Counted from the first letter of the stretch, positions 20,470 to 30,061 are shown. The stretch is 64,000 nt of DNA from Amnibacterium flavum (GCF_003097495.1 NZ_QEOP01000001.1:620001-684000); one strand, 5' to 3'. Translations and numbers: made by a program. The notes: generated by a model from the sequence alone, not told the origin.

Positions 20470-20712
20470 TCAGCGCCAACGTGTTGTCATCAGGAAGCCG
20501 ATGAAGGCGATGCCGAAACCGATGAGGATGTTCCAGCTCGCGAGCTCCGCGATGGGGAAGGCTCCCTGGCTGACGTAGAAGACGATCACCCAGGCCAGGC
20601 CGACGAGCATGAAGCCGAACATGAGCGGCTTGAACCAGACCGGGTTCGGAGAGTCTTCGCCCGTGCGCTCTTCGGTGTGACGATCTGCGGATCGGACCTT
20701 GACTCGTGCCAT
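20470..20712 (-). CDS. crgA: Cell division protein CrgA
   Basis: This 80-residue protein has two transmembrane helices (about 30-50 and 59-77) and the NPVWFKPLMFGFMLVGLAWVI core typical of CrgA. It coordinates septal peptidoglycan synthesis with FtsZ, FtsQ and penicillin-binding proteins in actinobacteria. The N-terminus is charged (ADRHTEERTGED). Its place beside rhomboid, sortase and pabA matches Rv0011c. Confidence 0.95.
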   Translation of the reverse strand: MARVKVRSADRHTEERTGEDSPNPVWFKPLMFGFMLVGLAWVIVFYVSQGAFPIAELASWNILIGFGIAFIGFLMTTRWR

Positions 20713-20778
20713 GCGCGGAAGTCTACCAAAGGCGGCGGCGCAGCCGGGGGACAGAGCGAGAGCACGTAGGATTCCCGG

Positions 20779-21567
20779 GTGAGTACGGGGAATGAGGAGT
20801 CGGGCACGCCGCGGGCCCGCTTGTCGGTTCTGGGCGTCGGGGGCGAGATCCTCGTCACCGCCGGCGTGCTGGTACTGCTGTTCATCGGCTGGCAGCTCTG
20901 GTGGAACGACTGGATCCTCGCGGGCACGCAGACATCCGCCGCTCAGGAGCAGAGCCGGGAGTGGCACGACGTGCGCGACCCCGCCGTGCCGCCGTCTCCG
21001 CAGGCGTCGCCCGACTCGACCGCAGCCCCCGCCCCACAGGACTTCGGGGCTCCCGTCGTCGCCGAGGCTCCGGGGGACGGCGAGGTCGTCGCCAACCTCT
21101 ACGTTCCTCGCTTCGGCGAGAGCTACGTGCGTACCGTCGCCGAGGGAACGGGCACGAATGTGCTCAACAGCACTCGTCTCGGCATCGGCCACTACCCCGG
21201 GACCCAGATGCCCGGTGAGGTGGGCAACTTCGCGATCGCCGCGCACCGCAGCGCCTACGGGGGCGGGATGCACCTCATCAACGAGTTGCGCCTGGGCGAC
21301 CCGATCGTGGTCGAGACCGCCGACGGCTGGTACACCTACAAGTTCACGAACCTCGAATACGTCCTGCCGTCCGCCGTCTCGGTGCTCAATCAGGTGCCGC
21401 AGGCCCCCGACGCGATTCCGGGAGACCGCATCATCACCCTGACGAGCTGCAACCCGCTCTACTCGACGAGCGAGCGGATCATCGCCTACGGCGTCTTCGA
21501 CTCGTGGCGCCCCAGCTCCGCGGGTCCGCCCGCCGAGATCGCGGCAGCCGTCGCAGCGGAGGGATGA
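20779..21567 (+). CDS. srtE: Class E sortase
   Basis: This 262-residue protein has one N-terminal transmembrane anchor (about 24-45), a Pro/Ala/Ser-rich linker (65-100) and a C-terminal sortase domain. The catalytic residues are His156 (AAHRSAYG), Cys224 (TLTSCNP) and Arg233 (SERIIAYG). The TLTxC motif matches actinobacterial class E enzymes, which attach LAxTG-type proteins to peptidoglycan. No substrate gene is visible nearby. The start is GTG at 20779. It is followed by a tiny membrane protein and pabA. Confidence 0.9.
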   Translation: MSTGNEESGTPRARLSVLGVGGEILVTAGVLVLLFIGWQLWWNDWILAGTQTSAAQEQSREWHDVRDPAVPPSPQASPDSTAAPAPQDFGAPVVAEAPGDGEVVANLYVPRFGESYVRTVAEGTGTNVLNSTRLGIGHYPGTQMPGEVGNFAIAAHRSAYGGGMHLINELRLGDPIVVETADGWYTYKFTNLEYVLPSAVSVLNQVPQAPDAIPGDRIITLTSCNPLYSTSERIIAYGVFDSWRPSSAGPPAEIAAAVAAEG

Positions 21568-21568
21568 C

Positions 21569-21748
21569 ATGTACGCAGCTCTCTGGCGTGCGCTCCCGGG
21601 ACCGGTCTGGGCACGCGCCCTGATCCTCCTGGTGCTGGTCGCCGCCGTCCTCTTCGCCCTCGCGACGTGGGTGTTCCCCTGGATCGATGGCATGCTGAAT
21701 CCACAGAACGTCACGGTCGACCAGACCACGAGTGCGGGAGAGGCATGA
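21569..21748 (+). CDS. Small 59-residue membrane protein between sortase and pabA
   Basis: A short reading frame, MYAALWRALPGPVWARALIL onwards, starts one base after the sortase stop. It has one transmembrane helix (about 16-38) followed by VFPWIDGMLNPQNVTVDQTT. Its stop overlaps the pabA ATG (ATGA). The tight spacing on both sides and the single helix with an Asn/Thr-rich outside tail support a real gene. Similar small proteins appear at this place in related genomes, as far as I recall; function is unknown. Confidence 0.75.
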   Translation: MYAALWRALPGPVWARALILLVLVAAVLFALATWVFPWIDGMLNPQNVTVDQTTSAGEA

Positions 21749-22386
21749 CGCGAGTCCTCGTCATCGACAACTACGACAGCTTCGTCTACACCCTGAACGG
21801 CTACCTCCAGCAGCTGGGTGCCTCGACCGACGTCATCCGCAACGACTCGGTCGGTGAGGACGAGCTGCGGTCGATGCTGCGCGACTACGACGGCGTGCTC
21901 GTCTCACCCGGCCCCGGCAAGCCCGGTGAGGCCGGCCTGTCCATCGCTGCCGTGCAGATCGCGCTCGACACCGATCAGCCCCTTCTCGGGGTCTGCCTGG
22001 GCCATCAGGCGATCGCGGAGGCTCTCGGCGCCGTCGTCACGAATGCCGAAGAACTGATGCACGGCAAGACCTCGCAGGTCGAGCACGACGGCAGCATCCT
22101 TTTCGACGGAGTGCCCCAGCCGTTCACCGCGACTCGCTACCACTCGCTCGCCGTGGTCGACGGCACCGTTCCCGACGAGCTCGAGGTCACCGCTCGAACC
22201 GCCGGCGGCGTGATCATGGGCGTCCGCCACGTCGACAAGCCGGTCTACGGTGTCCAGTTCCACCCCGAGTCGGTCTTGACCGAGGGCGGCTACCGGATGC
22301 TCGGCAACTGGTTGAGCGTGGCGGGACTGCCTGAGGCGGCGGAGCGCGCGAAGTCGCTGAACCCGCTCATCGCCGCTGAGCGCTGA
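21745..22386 (+). CDS. pabA: Glutamine amidotransferase, anthranilate/aminodeoxychorismate synthase component II
   Basis: This 213-residue class I glutaminase supplies ammonia to chorismate-using synthases. It starts MTRVLVIDNYDSFVYTLNGY, has the oxyanion loop SPGPGKPGEAG, the nucleophile Cys in GVCLGHQAIAE and the His-Glu pair in QFHPES. It could serve folate (PabA), tryptophan (TrpG) or both; no partner component I is in the window. This position before the pknB operon matches Rv0013. Confidence 0.88.
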   Translation: MTRVLVIDNYDSFVYTLNGYLQQLGASTDVIRNDSVGEDELRSMLRDYDGVLVSPGPGKPGEAGLSIAAVQIALDTDQPLLGVCLGHQAIAEALGAVVTNAEELMHGKTSQVEHDGSILFDGVPQPFTATRYHSLAVVDGTVPDELEVTARTAGGVIMGVRHVDKPVYGVQFHPESVLTEGGYRMLGNWLSVAGLPEAAERAKSLNPLIAAER

Positions 22387-22436
22387 GCGGCAGCCGCGAG
22401 TCCAGCCACGAAGCTGCTGGGTGAGGCGGAACCGGC

Positions 22437-24176
22437 TCAGGTGCCGTCGCAGTACTCGAGGGTGATCTCGGAGCGCTGCGGAACAGTGCCCGGAGCGAGC
22501 GACTGGTTGACGACCTTGTCGGAGGCCTCACCGCACCCGTCGGTGCGCGAGACGGTCACGCGCAGGCCGAGTTCGGCTCCCTCGAGCTGATTGCGCGCGT
22601 CGGCGATGCTGAGGTTGCGCACATCGGGAAGTTCGACGAGACCGTCGGAGACGATGATCCCGATGGTCGAGCCCTCGGGGATGGGGGTTCCGGCGGCAGG
22701 GTCGGAGCTGATGACGGTGTCGGCGGGAACGGTGGAGGAGTGCTGCGCCGTGATCGATCCGACGGTGAAGCCGGCTGCTGTCAAGGCATCCTGAGCTGCC
22801 GAGAGTCCCATGTTGGCCAGCGTCGGCACCGCGAGCTCGGTGGGACCTGTGGACACGTAGACATCGACGGGGTCGCCGGGGGCGAGCCGTGTGCCCGACG
22901 GCGGATCGGTGCGGACGACCTGACCGACCTCGACGGTGTTGCTCGCCTCGCTGTGCTCGCTGGCGACCAGTCCGAGCTCTTGCAGGGCATCGGCTGCGCT
23001 GTCGTAGGTCGCCCCGACGAGGTCGGGCACCTCTCGGGACACCGTCGGCGCCTCCGTGTTCGGTGAGAGGGTGAGAACCCAGAACAGGACTGCCGCGACG
23101 ATGACGATGACGGCCAGGATGCCCGACCAGATCCATACCGCAGGCGGTCGGTTCTGCGTCCGCACGACGGTGTCGTCGTCGACGGCGAGCTGCTTCATGG
23201 CGCTGTTCACACCGAGCGTCTCGCTGGGCGGGGCGCCGAAGAGGGCGGCGTTGAAATCGGGAGCGGGCAGCTTGCGCTGGGGGACATGGCCCGACGCGGC
23301 GGTCTGCACGTCCTCGCGGAACTCGGCGGCGCTCTGGTAGCGCTCGAACCGGTCCTTGGCGAGTGCCCGCATCACCACCGCATCGAGCGCGGGCGAGATC
23401 TTGGGGTTGATGGAGCTGGGCAGCGGCGGCTGCTCGCTCACATGCTGGTAGGCGACCGCGACTGCGGTGTCGCCGCGGAACGGGGCGCGGCCGGTGAGCA
23501 TCTCGAAGAGGACGATGCCGGTCGAGTAGAGGTCGGTGCGCGCGTCGACGGATTCGCCGCGGGCCTGCTCGGGCGAGAAGTACTGAGCGGTGCCGAGGAT
23601 GGCGGTGGTCTGCGCGACGGTCGCGGAGGAGTCGGAGATGGCGCGGGCGATGCCGAAGTCCATCACCTTCACCTGACCGGTGCGCGTGATCATGATGTTG
23701 CCCGGCTTGATGTCGCGGTGCACGACCCCGGCGCGGTGCGAGTACTCGAGGGCGGTGAGGATCCCCTCGACGATGTGGGTCGCCTCGGCGGGCTCAAGTG
23801 CACCCATGCCGATGATGTCCTTCAGCAGTTTGCCGTCGACGTACTCCATCACGATGAACGGGACCTGCGTCTCGGCCCCGCGCTCGTCGAGGACGATCTC
23901 CTCGCCGGCGTCGAAGACGCGGACGATGGTGGGGTGCGCCATGCGGGCGGCGGACTGCGCCTCCTGCCGGAAGCGAACCCGGAACGCGGGGTCGCTGGCC
24001 AGCGACGAGCGAAGCAGCTTGATGGCGACGGTGCGACCCAGGCGGGTGTCGGTGCCGAGGTGGACGTCGGCCATTCCTCCGCGGCCTACGAGCGAGCCGA
24101 CCTGGTAGCGGCCGGCGAGCAGTCGACGGGAATCGGCGGCCTGCGGCTTCTGCGTTGGTCCTGTTGATGTCGACAT
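22437..24176 (-). CDS. pknB: Ser/Thr protein kinase PknB with PASTA domains
   Basis: This 579-residue receptor kinase controls cell-wall synthesis and division. The kinase domain (about 23-290) has glycine loop GRGGMADV (31-38), Lys53, HRD 153-155 and DFG 173-175, with the activation-loop Thr residues at about 190-196. A transmembrane helix lies near 346-370. Three PASTA repeats follow, beginning VPDLVG, VPTLAN and LPDVRN, and bind muropeptides or lipid II in the family; relatives have three or four. It is the last gene of the seven-gene operon and lies four bases after the pknA stop. Confidence 0.96.
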   Translation of the reverse strand: MSTSTGPTQKPQAADSRRLLAGRYQVGSLVGRGGMADVHLGTDTRLGRTVAIKLLRSSLASDPAFRVRFRQEAQSAARMAHPTIVRVFDAGEEIVLDERGAETQVPFIVMEYVDGKLLKDIIGMGALEPAEATHIVEGILTALEYSHRAGVVHRDIKPGNIMITRTGQVKVMDFGIARAISDSSATVAQTTAILGTAQYFSPEQARGESVDARTDLYSTGIVLFEMLTGRAPFRGDTAVAVAYQHVSEQPPLPSSINPKISPALDAVVMRALAKDRFERYQSAAEFREDVQTAASGHVPQRKLPAPDFNAALFGAPPSETLGVNSAMKQLAVDDDTVVRTQNRPPAVWIWSGILAVIVIVAAVLFWVLTLSPNTEAPTVSREVPDLVGATYDSAADALQELGLVASEHSEASNTVEVGQVVRTDPPSGTRLAPGDPVDVYVSTGPTELAVPTLANMGLSAAQDALTAAGFTVGSITAQHSSTVPADTVISSDPAAGTPIPEGSTIGIIVSDGLVELPDVRNLSIADARNQLEGAELGLRVTVSRTDGCGEASDKVVNQSLAPGTVPQRSEITLEYCDGT

Positions 24177-24180
24177 GGGA

Positions 24181-25932
24181 TCAACCGTTGGCCGTCGGAG
24201 CGGGGGTGGGGCCGGCCGGGGCGACCTCGATGGTCAGGGTCCCGGACTCGGGGGAGTTGCGGGAGCCGCAGTAGGCGACGTACTTGACGCTGATCGGGCC
24301 GGAGCCGGCAGCACCCGCGGTGATGTTGTTGTAGTTCGTCTGGCCTGCGCCGACCTGGAAGCTGCCGTTGCTCGCTTCGGCGGCGCCCGCGACCGTGACG
24401 GTGTAACCGCTGCGGGAGGTGCCGGCCGGGCACGAGTTGAAGGCGGCCCATGCGACGTTGATCGTCGAGGCGGCCGGGACGGGCTGGCTGCTCGGCGACT
24501 GGAGGGTCGGGGTGGCCGGTGCCGGGATCTCGGCCATCGGTCCGTAATAGGTGACCGTGATGGTCTGACCCTTCTGGACCGTTCCTGTCGGATTGAGGTC
24601 GTAGACGAGGCCCTCCTGGCCGTCGGCGGTGGAGGCGTTGCCCTCGGCGAGTGCGACCTCCAGCCCGAGACCGTTGAGCTGCTCCTCGACGGTGGCGAAC
24701 GGCTGGTCCAGATAGGCCGCCTTGTCGACGCTCACGGTGTTGGAGGTGGGCGTCGGCGTCGGTGTGGCGCTGGTGGGCGGAGCGGACGTCGTCACCGGGG
24801 CGCTGGTCGCCGGTGTGTCGCCGCCGCGCCCCGACAGGTTGGCGAAGAGCGTGCCGACGAGGACGAGCGCGAGGACGACGATGATGGCGATGAGCGGCCA
24901 GGTCCAGGGGCTGCGCTTGCGCTTGCCGTCCTCGTCGCCGGGCTCGCCGTCGAGCGGGACGGGAGCGCCGGGGCCCCCGGGCGCGGCGAGGACCGTGGTC
25001 GCCTGCGTCGGCGCGGTCGACTGAGCGGGGAAGAGCTGGGTCGCCACCTCGGTGGGAGGGGTCGATGCTCCGTGCGGAAGGATGCCGGGAACGGCGGCAG
25101 CGGCGGCCGCGACGTCTCCTCGACGCAGTGCTTGAGCTGCGCGCGCGAGGTTCGCCGCCGACGCGGGACGCTCGGACGGGCTCTTGGCGATGCAGGCGTA
25201 GACGAGGTTGCGGACCGGCTCGGCGATGGTGAGCGGAAGGTCGGGCGGTGTCTCGTTGATCTGCGCCATCGCGATGGCGACCTGCGATTCGCCCGTGAAG
25301 GGGCGGTGGCCGGCGAGTGCCTCGTAGGCGACGATGCCGAGCGAGTAGATGTCGGTCGCGGGCGACGCGGGGTGACCGCTCGCCTGCTCGGGTGACAGGT
25401 ACTGCACAGTGCCCATGACCTGGCCGGTCGCTGTGAGCGGAACCTGGTCGGCGATGCGGGCGATGCCGAAATCGGTGATCTTGACGCGACCGTCGGGGGT
25501 GATGAGGAGGTTGCCGGGCTTGATGTCGCGGTGGACGAGCCCTGCGGCGTGTGCAGCCTGCAGTGCCGCCGCGGTCTGGGCGACGATGTCGAGGACCTTG
25601 TCGGTCGGCAGGACGTGCTCGCGCTCGAGGATGGTCGACAGGGCTTCGCCCGGGACCAGCTCCATCACGAGGTAGGCGCTGCCGTCCTCCTCGCCGTAGT
25701 CGTAGACGTTGGCGATGCCCTCGTGGTTGACGAGCGCGGCGTGCCGGGCCTCGGCGCGGAATCGCTCGAGGAAGCCGGGGTCGCCGAGGTATTCGTCCTT
25801 CAGGATCTTGATGGCGACGGTGCGCCCGATGACGAGGTCGGTCGCTTCCCAGACCTCGCCCATGCCTCCGATGGCGATGCGGTTGGCCAGCTGATAACGC
25901 GACCCGAAGGTGAGCCCGGATACAGGTCTCAT
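24181..25932 (-). CDS. pknA: Ser/Thr protein kinase PknA-like with one PASTA-like domain
   Basis: This 583-residue protein is counted from the ATG at 25932, which overlaps the pbpA stop (ATGA). The kinase domain (about 10-275) has IGGMGEV, Lys42, HRD 134-136 and DFG 154-156. A Pro/Thr-rich juxtamembrane region precedes a transmembrane helix (about 365-390). Outside, a Thr/Pro linker leads to a PASTA-like repeat (VSVDKAAYLDQPFATVEEQ) and a C-terminal domain with two Cys residues that may form a disulphide. M. tuberculosis PknA lacks PASTA, so this resembles other Micrococcales kinases. The symbol follows position. Confidence 0.9.
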   Translation of the reverse strand: MRPVSGLTFGSRYQLANRIAIGGMGEVWEATDLVIGRTVAIKILKDEYLGDPGFLERFRAEARHAALVNHEGIANVYDYGEEDGSAYLVMELVPGEALSTILEREHVLPTDKVLDIVAQTAAALQAAHAAGLVHRDIKPGNLLITPDGRVKITDFGIARIADQVPLTATGQVMGTVQYLSPEQASGHPASPATDIYSLGIVAYEALAGHRPFTGESQVAIAMAQINETPPDLPLTIAEPVRNLVYACIAKSPSERPASAANLARAAQALRRGDVAAAAAAVPGILPHGASTPPTEVATQLFPAQSTAPTQATTVLAAPGGPGAPVPLDGEPGDEDGKRKRSPWTWPLIAIIVVLALVLVGTLFANLSGRGGDTPATSAPVTTSAPPTSATPTPTPTSNTVSVDKAAYLDQPFATVEEQLNGLGLEVALAEGNASTADGQEGLVYDLNPTGTVQKGQTITVTYYGPMAEIPAPATPTLQSPSSQPVPAASTINVAWAAFNSCPAGTSRSGYTVTVAGAAEASNGSFQVGAGQTNYNNITAGAAGSGPISVKYVAYCGSRNSPESGTLTIEVAPAGPTPAPTANG

Positions 25933-27383
25933 CGTGTCAGCACCGCCTCCATGACTGCTTTCCCGATCGGTGCGGCAAGCAGGTTGCCGTAGCCCGTTTG
26001 GCCGAGTCCGCCGCCGTTCTCCACAACCACCGCGACGGCTACCTGTGGGTTGTCCGCAGGTGCGAAACCTGTGAACCACAGGGTGTACGGATCGTCTTCG
26101 CCGTTCTCGGCTGTCCCCGTCTTACCCGCCACATCGACCCCGCCTATTCTTGCATTACTGGCTGCGCCATTCTCGACGCCGTTGACCATCATCTGAGTCA
26201 ACGTTGCAGAGGTGTTACCGCTGATGGGTCTCGAGAACTCCTGCGCCTCGAACTGGCTGCGGACCGTCAGGTCGGCCCCCAGGATCTGATTCACCAGGTT
26301 GGGTCGCATGACGACTCCTCCGTTCGCGATGCCGGCGGACACCATGGCCATCTGCAAGGGGGTGGCGCGGTCATCGCCCTGACCGAACGCGGAGAGCGCG
26401 GTCTGGGCGTCGTCGAGTCCGCGCGGGTAGCTGCTGGGGGTGACATCCATGGGGATCTGGAGCTCCTGCCCGAATCCGTAGGCACGGGCCATGTCGCCGA
26501 TCGCCTGCTCGCCGAGCTCGACACCGAGTTCGGCGAACGGGATGTTGCAGGACAGCCGCAGGGCGGTTGCGATGCTGGCCGTGTCGCCGCCCCCGCACGA
26601 TCCGCCCTCGGAGTTGTTCACCAGCGAGTCGCTGCCGGGGAGCTCGTACTGGCTGGGATTGGGGAAGGTGCTGTCGGGGGTGTACTTGCCGCTCTCGAGG
26701 GCTGCCGAGGTGACGATGAGCTTGAAGACCGAGCCGGGAGGGTTCAGGTCGCCCGCGATGGCGCGGTTCTGCAGCGGCTCGTTCGGAGCGTCGAGGAGGG
26801 ACTCGTAGGTCTGCTCCGCCTGCTCCGTGTCGTGGACCGAGAGCGTGTTCGGGTCGAATCCCGGTTTCGACACGAGGGCGAGGATCTTCCCGGTGGAGGG
26901 CTCGATCGCGACGACGGCACCCTGCAGGTCGCCGAGCGCGTCGTAGGCCGCCTGCTGGACGACGGGATCGATGGTGAGCTCGACGGTGTCGCCGATGGGC
27001 TCCTGGCCGGTGAGGATGCTGTTGATCTGGTCGAGGAACTGCGAGTCGGAGTGGCCGCTGAGGTCGTCGTTGAGTGCGCCCTCGATACCGGTCGGCGCCC
27101 CGCCGAGGGTCAGGTACCCGGTGACGGCCGAGTAGAGGTCGGGCTGGGTGTAGGTGCGGAGGAACTTGTACGGGTCGTCGACGGGGACGGACTCGGCGAT
27201 GGCCTGACCCGCGACGAGGATGGGACCGCGCTGCGCCGAGTAGCTGGCGTACAGGGTGCGCACGTTGCGGGGGTCGTCGCGCAGGGCGTCGACCTGGATG
27301 ACCTGGATGATCGACGTCGAGGTGAGCAGCGCGACGAACATCAGCACGACGAGCACACTGACCCGTTTGAGCTCGCGGTTCAT
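25929..27383 (-). CDS. pbpA: Penicillin-binding protein A (class B transpeptidase)
   Basis: This 484-residue protein has one N-terminal signal anchor (8-30) and a transpeptidase domain. Active-site motifs are S218-V-F-K221 (PPGSVFK), S278-C-N and KTGTAENG. It cross-links peptidoglycan and is a PknB substrate in mycobacteria. The GTA in KTGTA and the SCN triad are typical of PbpA. It is 13 bases downstream of rodA, its polymerase partner. Confidence 0.95.
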   Translation of the reverse strand: MNRELKRVSVLVVLMFVALLTSTSIIQVIQVDALRDDPRNVRTLYASYSAQRGPILVAGQAIAESVPVDDPYKFLRTYTQPDLYSAVTGYLTLGGAPTGIEGALNDDLSGHSDSQFLDQINSILTGQEPIGDTVELTIDPVVQQAAYDALGDLQGAVVAIEPSTGKILALVSKPGFDPNTLSVHDTEQAEQTYESLLDAPNEPLQNRAIAGDLNPPGSVFKLIVTSAALESGKYTPDSTFPNPSQYELPGSDSLVNNSEGGSCGGGDTASIATALRLSCNIPFAELGVELGEQAIGDMARAYGFGQELQIPMDVTPSSYPRGLDDAQTALSAFGQGDDRATPLQMAMVSAGIANGGVVMRPNLVNQILGADLTVRSQFEAQEFSRPISGNTSATLTQMMVNGVENGAASNARIGGVDVAGKTGTAENGEDDPYTLWFTGFAPADNPQVAVAVVVENGGGLGQTGYGNLLAAPIGKAVMEAVLTR

Positions 27384-27396
27384 GCGTTCACGCCCG

Positions 27397-28794
27397 TCAT
27401 ACGACGATCCTCGGCTGGGTGCGGACCGAGTCGGAGATGCGCAGCAGGAGCGCCGCGATGATCCAGTTGGCGATCAGCGCGGAGCCGCCGGCGGCGAGGA
27501 ACGGTGTGGTGAGGCCGGTGAGCGGAATCACCCGCGTGACGCCGCCGATGACGATGAAGCACTGCAGAGCGAGAACGAAGGACAGACCGACGGCGAGGAG
27601 CTTGCCGAAGTCGTCCTGCCCGGCGAAGCCGATCCGCAGCCCTCTCGCCACGAAGAGCAGGTACAGCGCGAGGATGCAGAAGATGCCGGTGATCCCGAGT
27701 TCTTCGCCGAGGGTGGCGATGATGTAGTCGCTCTGCGCGACCGGGGTGAGATCGGGTCGGCCCTGGCCGAGGCCGGTTCCGATGATCCCGCCGTTCGCGA
27801 GTCCGAACAGGCCCTGCACCAGCTGGTAGGAACCGCCGAACGCGTTGTAGACGTCGGGGTTGAACGCGTCGAGCCAGTTCTGCAGACGGCCGCCCACATA
27901 GCTCAGGGTCTGGCTGGCGACCAGGGCACCGGCCGCGAAGAGGGCGAGACCGAGCACGACCCAGCTGAAACGGCCGGTCGCGACGTAGATCATGACGAGG
28001 AATAGCCCGAAGTAGAGCAGGGCGGTACCCAGGTCGCGCTGGAAGACGATGACCGACATCGCGAGCGCCCAGATCACGAGGATCGGCCCGAGGTCGCGGA
28101 CGCGGGGGAGCTGCAGGCCAAGGAACCGCCTGCCGACGATCGCGAGCGAGTCGCGTCGTGTCACCAGGTAGCCGGCGAAGAACACGGCGAGGGCGATCTT
28201 CGCGACCTCACCCGGCTGGAACGTGAAGGAGCCGATGCCGATCCACACCCGTGCGCCGTTGATCTCGAGTCCGATGCCGGGGAGCATCGGCAGCAGCAGG
28301 AGGATGACGCCGACGAGCATGGCGAGGTAGGTGTAGCGCTGCAGCACCCGGTGGTTGCGGACGATGAGGAGCACGGCGATCGCGATGGAGATGGCGAGGG
28401 CCGCCCAGACGATCTGGCGTACCGCCACCGAGTCCCAGCCGACGTCCCCCTCGGCGACGTCGATCCGGTAGATGCCCGCGATGCCGATCCCGTTGAGCAG
28501 GGCGGCGATCGGGAGGATGAAGGGATCGGCTTCGGGCGCCACGAAACGCATGACGATGTGCATCGCGAGAGTCAGCACCGCAAGGCCGGCGACCAGGATG
28601 ATGAGGGTCGGTTCGATGGTGTCGAGCGCCCCCAGCTGAACCAGGGCGACGGCACTGGTGTTGATGATCCAGACGACGAGCAGCAGGGCGAGCTCGAGGT
28701 TGCGCAAGCGCCGGGGGAGGCGCATGGTGCGCACCCGCCGTCCACCGGATCCGTCGTCAGGTGCATCGACGACAGGATTGTTCGTGACCGTCAC
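27397..28794 (-). CDS. rodA: SEDS peptidoglycan polymerase RodA/FtsW
   Basis: This 465-residue polytopic protein (about ten to twelve helices) polymerises glycan strands from lipid II with PbpA as partner. Family motifs are INGARVWIGIGSFTFQPGEV, FQRDLGTALL with its conserved Asp, and GLTTPFLAAGGSALIANW near the end. The GTG start overlaps the pstP stop (GTGA). The operon context favours RodA over FtsW. Confidence 0.94.
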   Translation of the reverse strand: MTVTNNPVVDAPDDGSGGRRVRTMRLPRRLRNLELALLLVVWIINTSAVALVQLGALDTIEPTLIILVAGLAVLTLAMHIVMRFVAPEADPFILPIAALLNGIGIAGIYRIDVAEGDVGWDSVAVRQIVWAALAISIAIAVLLIVRNHRVLQRYTYLAMLVGVILLLLPMLPGIGLEINGARVWIGIGSFTFQPGEVAKIALAVFFAGYLVTRRDSLAIVGRRFLGLQLPRVRDLGPILVIWALAMSVIVFQRDLGTALLYFGLFLVMIYVATGRFSWVVLGLALFAAGALVASQTLSYVGGRLQNWLDAFNPDVYNAFGGSYQLVQGLFGLANGGIIGTGLGQGRPDLTPVAQSDYIIATLGEELGITGIFCILALYLLFVARGLRIGFAGQDDFGKLLAVGLSFVLALQCFIVIGGVTRVIPLTGLTTPFLAAGGSALIANWIIAALLLRISDSVRTQPRIVV

Positions 28795-30053
28795 TCGCCG
28801 CTCCCGGGCAGCAGGTTGCGTTCGAGGTTGGTGACGATCGCGAACGCGTCGGTGACGCTCTCGGCGTTGATGGTGCGCTCGACCCGGCTCTTGTAGAAGC
28901 TCGGGAGGTCCTCGACCAGCACGTCGGTGTTCTGGAACACCGAGGAGAGCGGGATCGGACCGATGGTCTGCTGCACGCCCTGGTAGATGGCGACCCGGTC
29001 GTCGTTCACTCCGACGTAGTAGCGGGTCTGCGTCCACTGGTAGCCGAGGATGGCGGCGATCACGACGGCCAGGATGACGAGGCTGATCGAGATGAGCCAG
29101 GTGAGGCGCCGCCGACTGGCGCGTTTGCGGTCCTCGGCGATGAGGGTGTCGAGATAGTCGTCGGCGTCGGCTTCGAGGTGCGTCTCCCTCGCGACGGATG
29201 TCGTCTTGATGGGGTGCAGGAGAAGGCTCGGCAGGCGCAGCCGACGACCTGCCTCGGGATCGAACTCGAGGGGCGAGGCGGCGGCGCCCACGGTGACGGC
29301 GACATCGGGTTCGGCCGGCGCGTCGGCCGGGTCGATGTCGGCGATGATGACCGTGACGTTGTCGGGCGCGCCGTGGTCGAGCGCTTCCTTCACCAGCCGG
29401 TCGGCGACCTCGCTGGGGCTGCCCCCCTCCGACATGATCTGGTGGATGCGCTCTTCGGTGACGTAGCTGCTGAGCCCGTCGGAGCAGAGCATCCATCGGT
29501 CGCCGGGCGCGGTGCCCAGGATGCTGGTGTCGATCTCGGGGGCGGCGTCGATGTCGCCGAGCACCCGCATCAGCACGGAGCGGCGGGGATGGACGGCCGC
29601 CTCCTCCGGGGTGATCCGCCCACTGTCGACCAGGCGCTGCACGAAGGTGTGGTCGGCGGTGACCTGGGAGAGCTCGCCCTCGCGGAGGAGGTAGATGCGG
29701 GAGTCGCCGATGTGGGCGATGGCCATGCTGTCGCCGACCCGGATCAGGGCGCTGACGGTGGTGCCCATGCCCGTGAGCTCGGGATGCTCGAACACCGTCT
29801 CGGCGAGCAGCTGGTTCGCCGCCACGAGGGCGGACTGCAGGGCGAACTCGGCATCCTGCGGTGAGGCGTAGTACTGGTTGTCCGTCTCGGCGATGCGGTT
29901 GACGGCGATGGCCGAGGCGACATCGCCTCCGGCATGACCGCCCATGCCGTCGGCGACGACGAACAGCTGAGCGCCGGCGAAGCCGGAATCCTGATTGTTC
30001 GAGCGGACCTTGCCGACATGCGACACGGCGGCACCGAGGGTTCTCTTCGCCAT
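28791..30053 (-). CDS. pstP: PP2C-type protein phosphatase PstP
   Basis: This 420-residue phosphatase dephosphorylates the kinases and their targets. The cytoplasmic PP2C domain (about 1-240) has metal-binding Asp residues in NNQDSG, VVADGMGGHAGG and LCSDGL, and GAPDNVTVI near the end. A basic linker leads to one transmembrane helix (about 308-332) and a 90-residue outside domain. The start MAKRTLGAAVSHVGKVRSNN is chosen because the upstream extension is not conserved. It is eight bases after fhaB. Confidence 0.95.
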   Translation of the reverse strand: MAKRTLGAAVSHVGKVRSNNQDSGFAGAQLFVVADGMGGHAGGDVASAIAVNRIAETDNQYYASPQDAEFALQSALVAANQLLAETVFEHPELTGMGTTVSALIRVGDSMAIAHIGDSRIYLLREGELSQVTADHTFVQRLVDSGRITPEEAAVHPRRSVLMRVLGDIDAAPEIDTSILGTAPGDRWMLCSDGLSSYVTEERIHQIMSEGGSPSEVADRLVKEALDHGAPDNVTVIIADIDPADAPAEPDVAVTVGAAASPLEFDPEAGRRLRLPSLLLHPIKTTSVARETHLEADADDYLDTLIAEDRKRASRRRLTWLISISLVILAVVIAAILGYQWTQTRYYVGVNDDRVAIYQGVQQTIGPIPLSSVFQNTDVLVEDLPSFYKSRVERTINAESVTDAFAIVTNLERNLLPGSGE

Positions 30054-30061
30054 CCGCCCGC

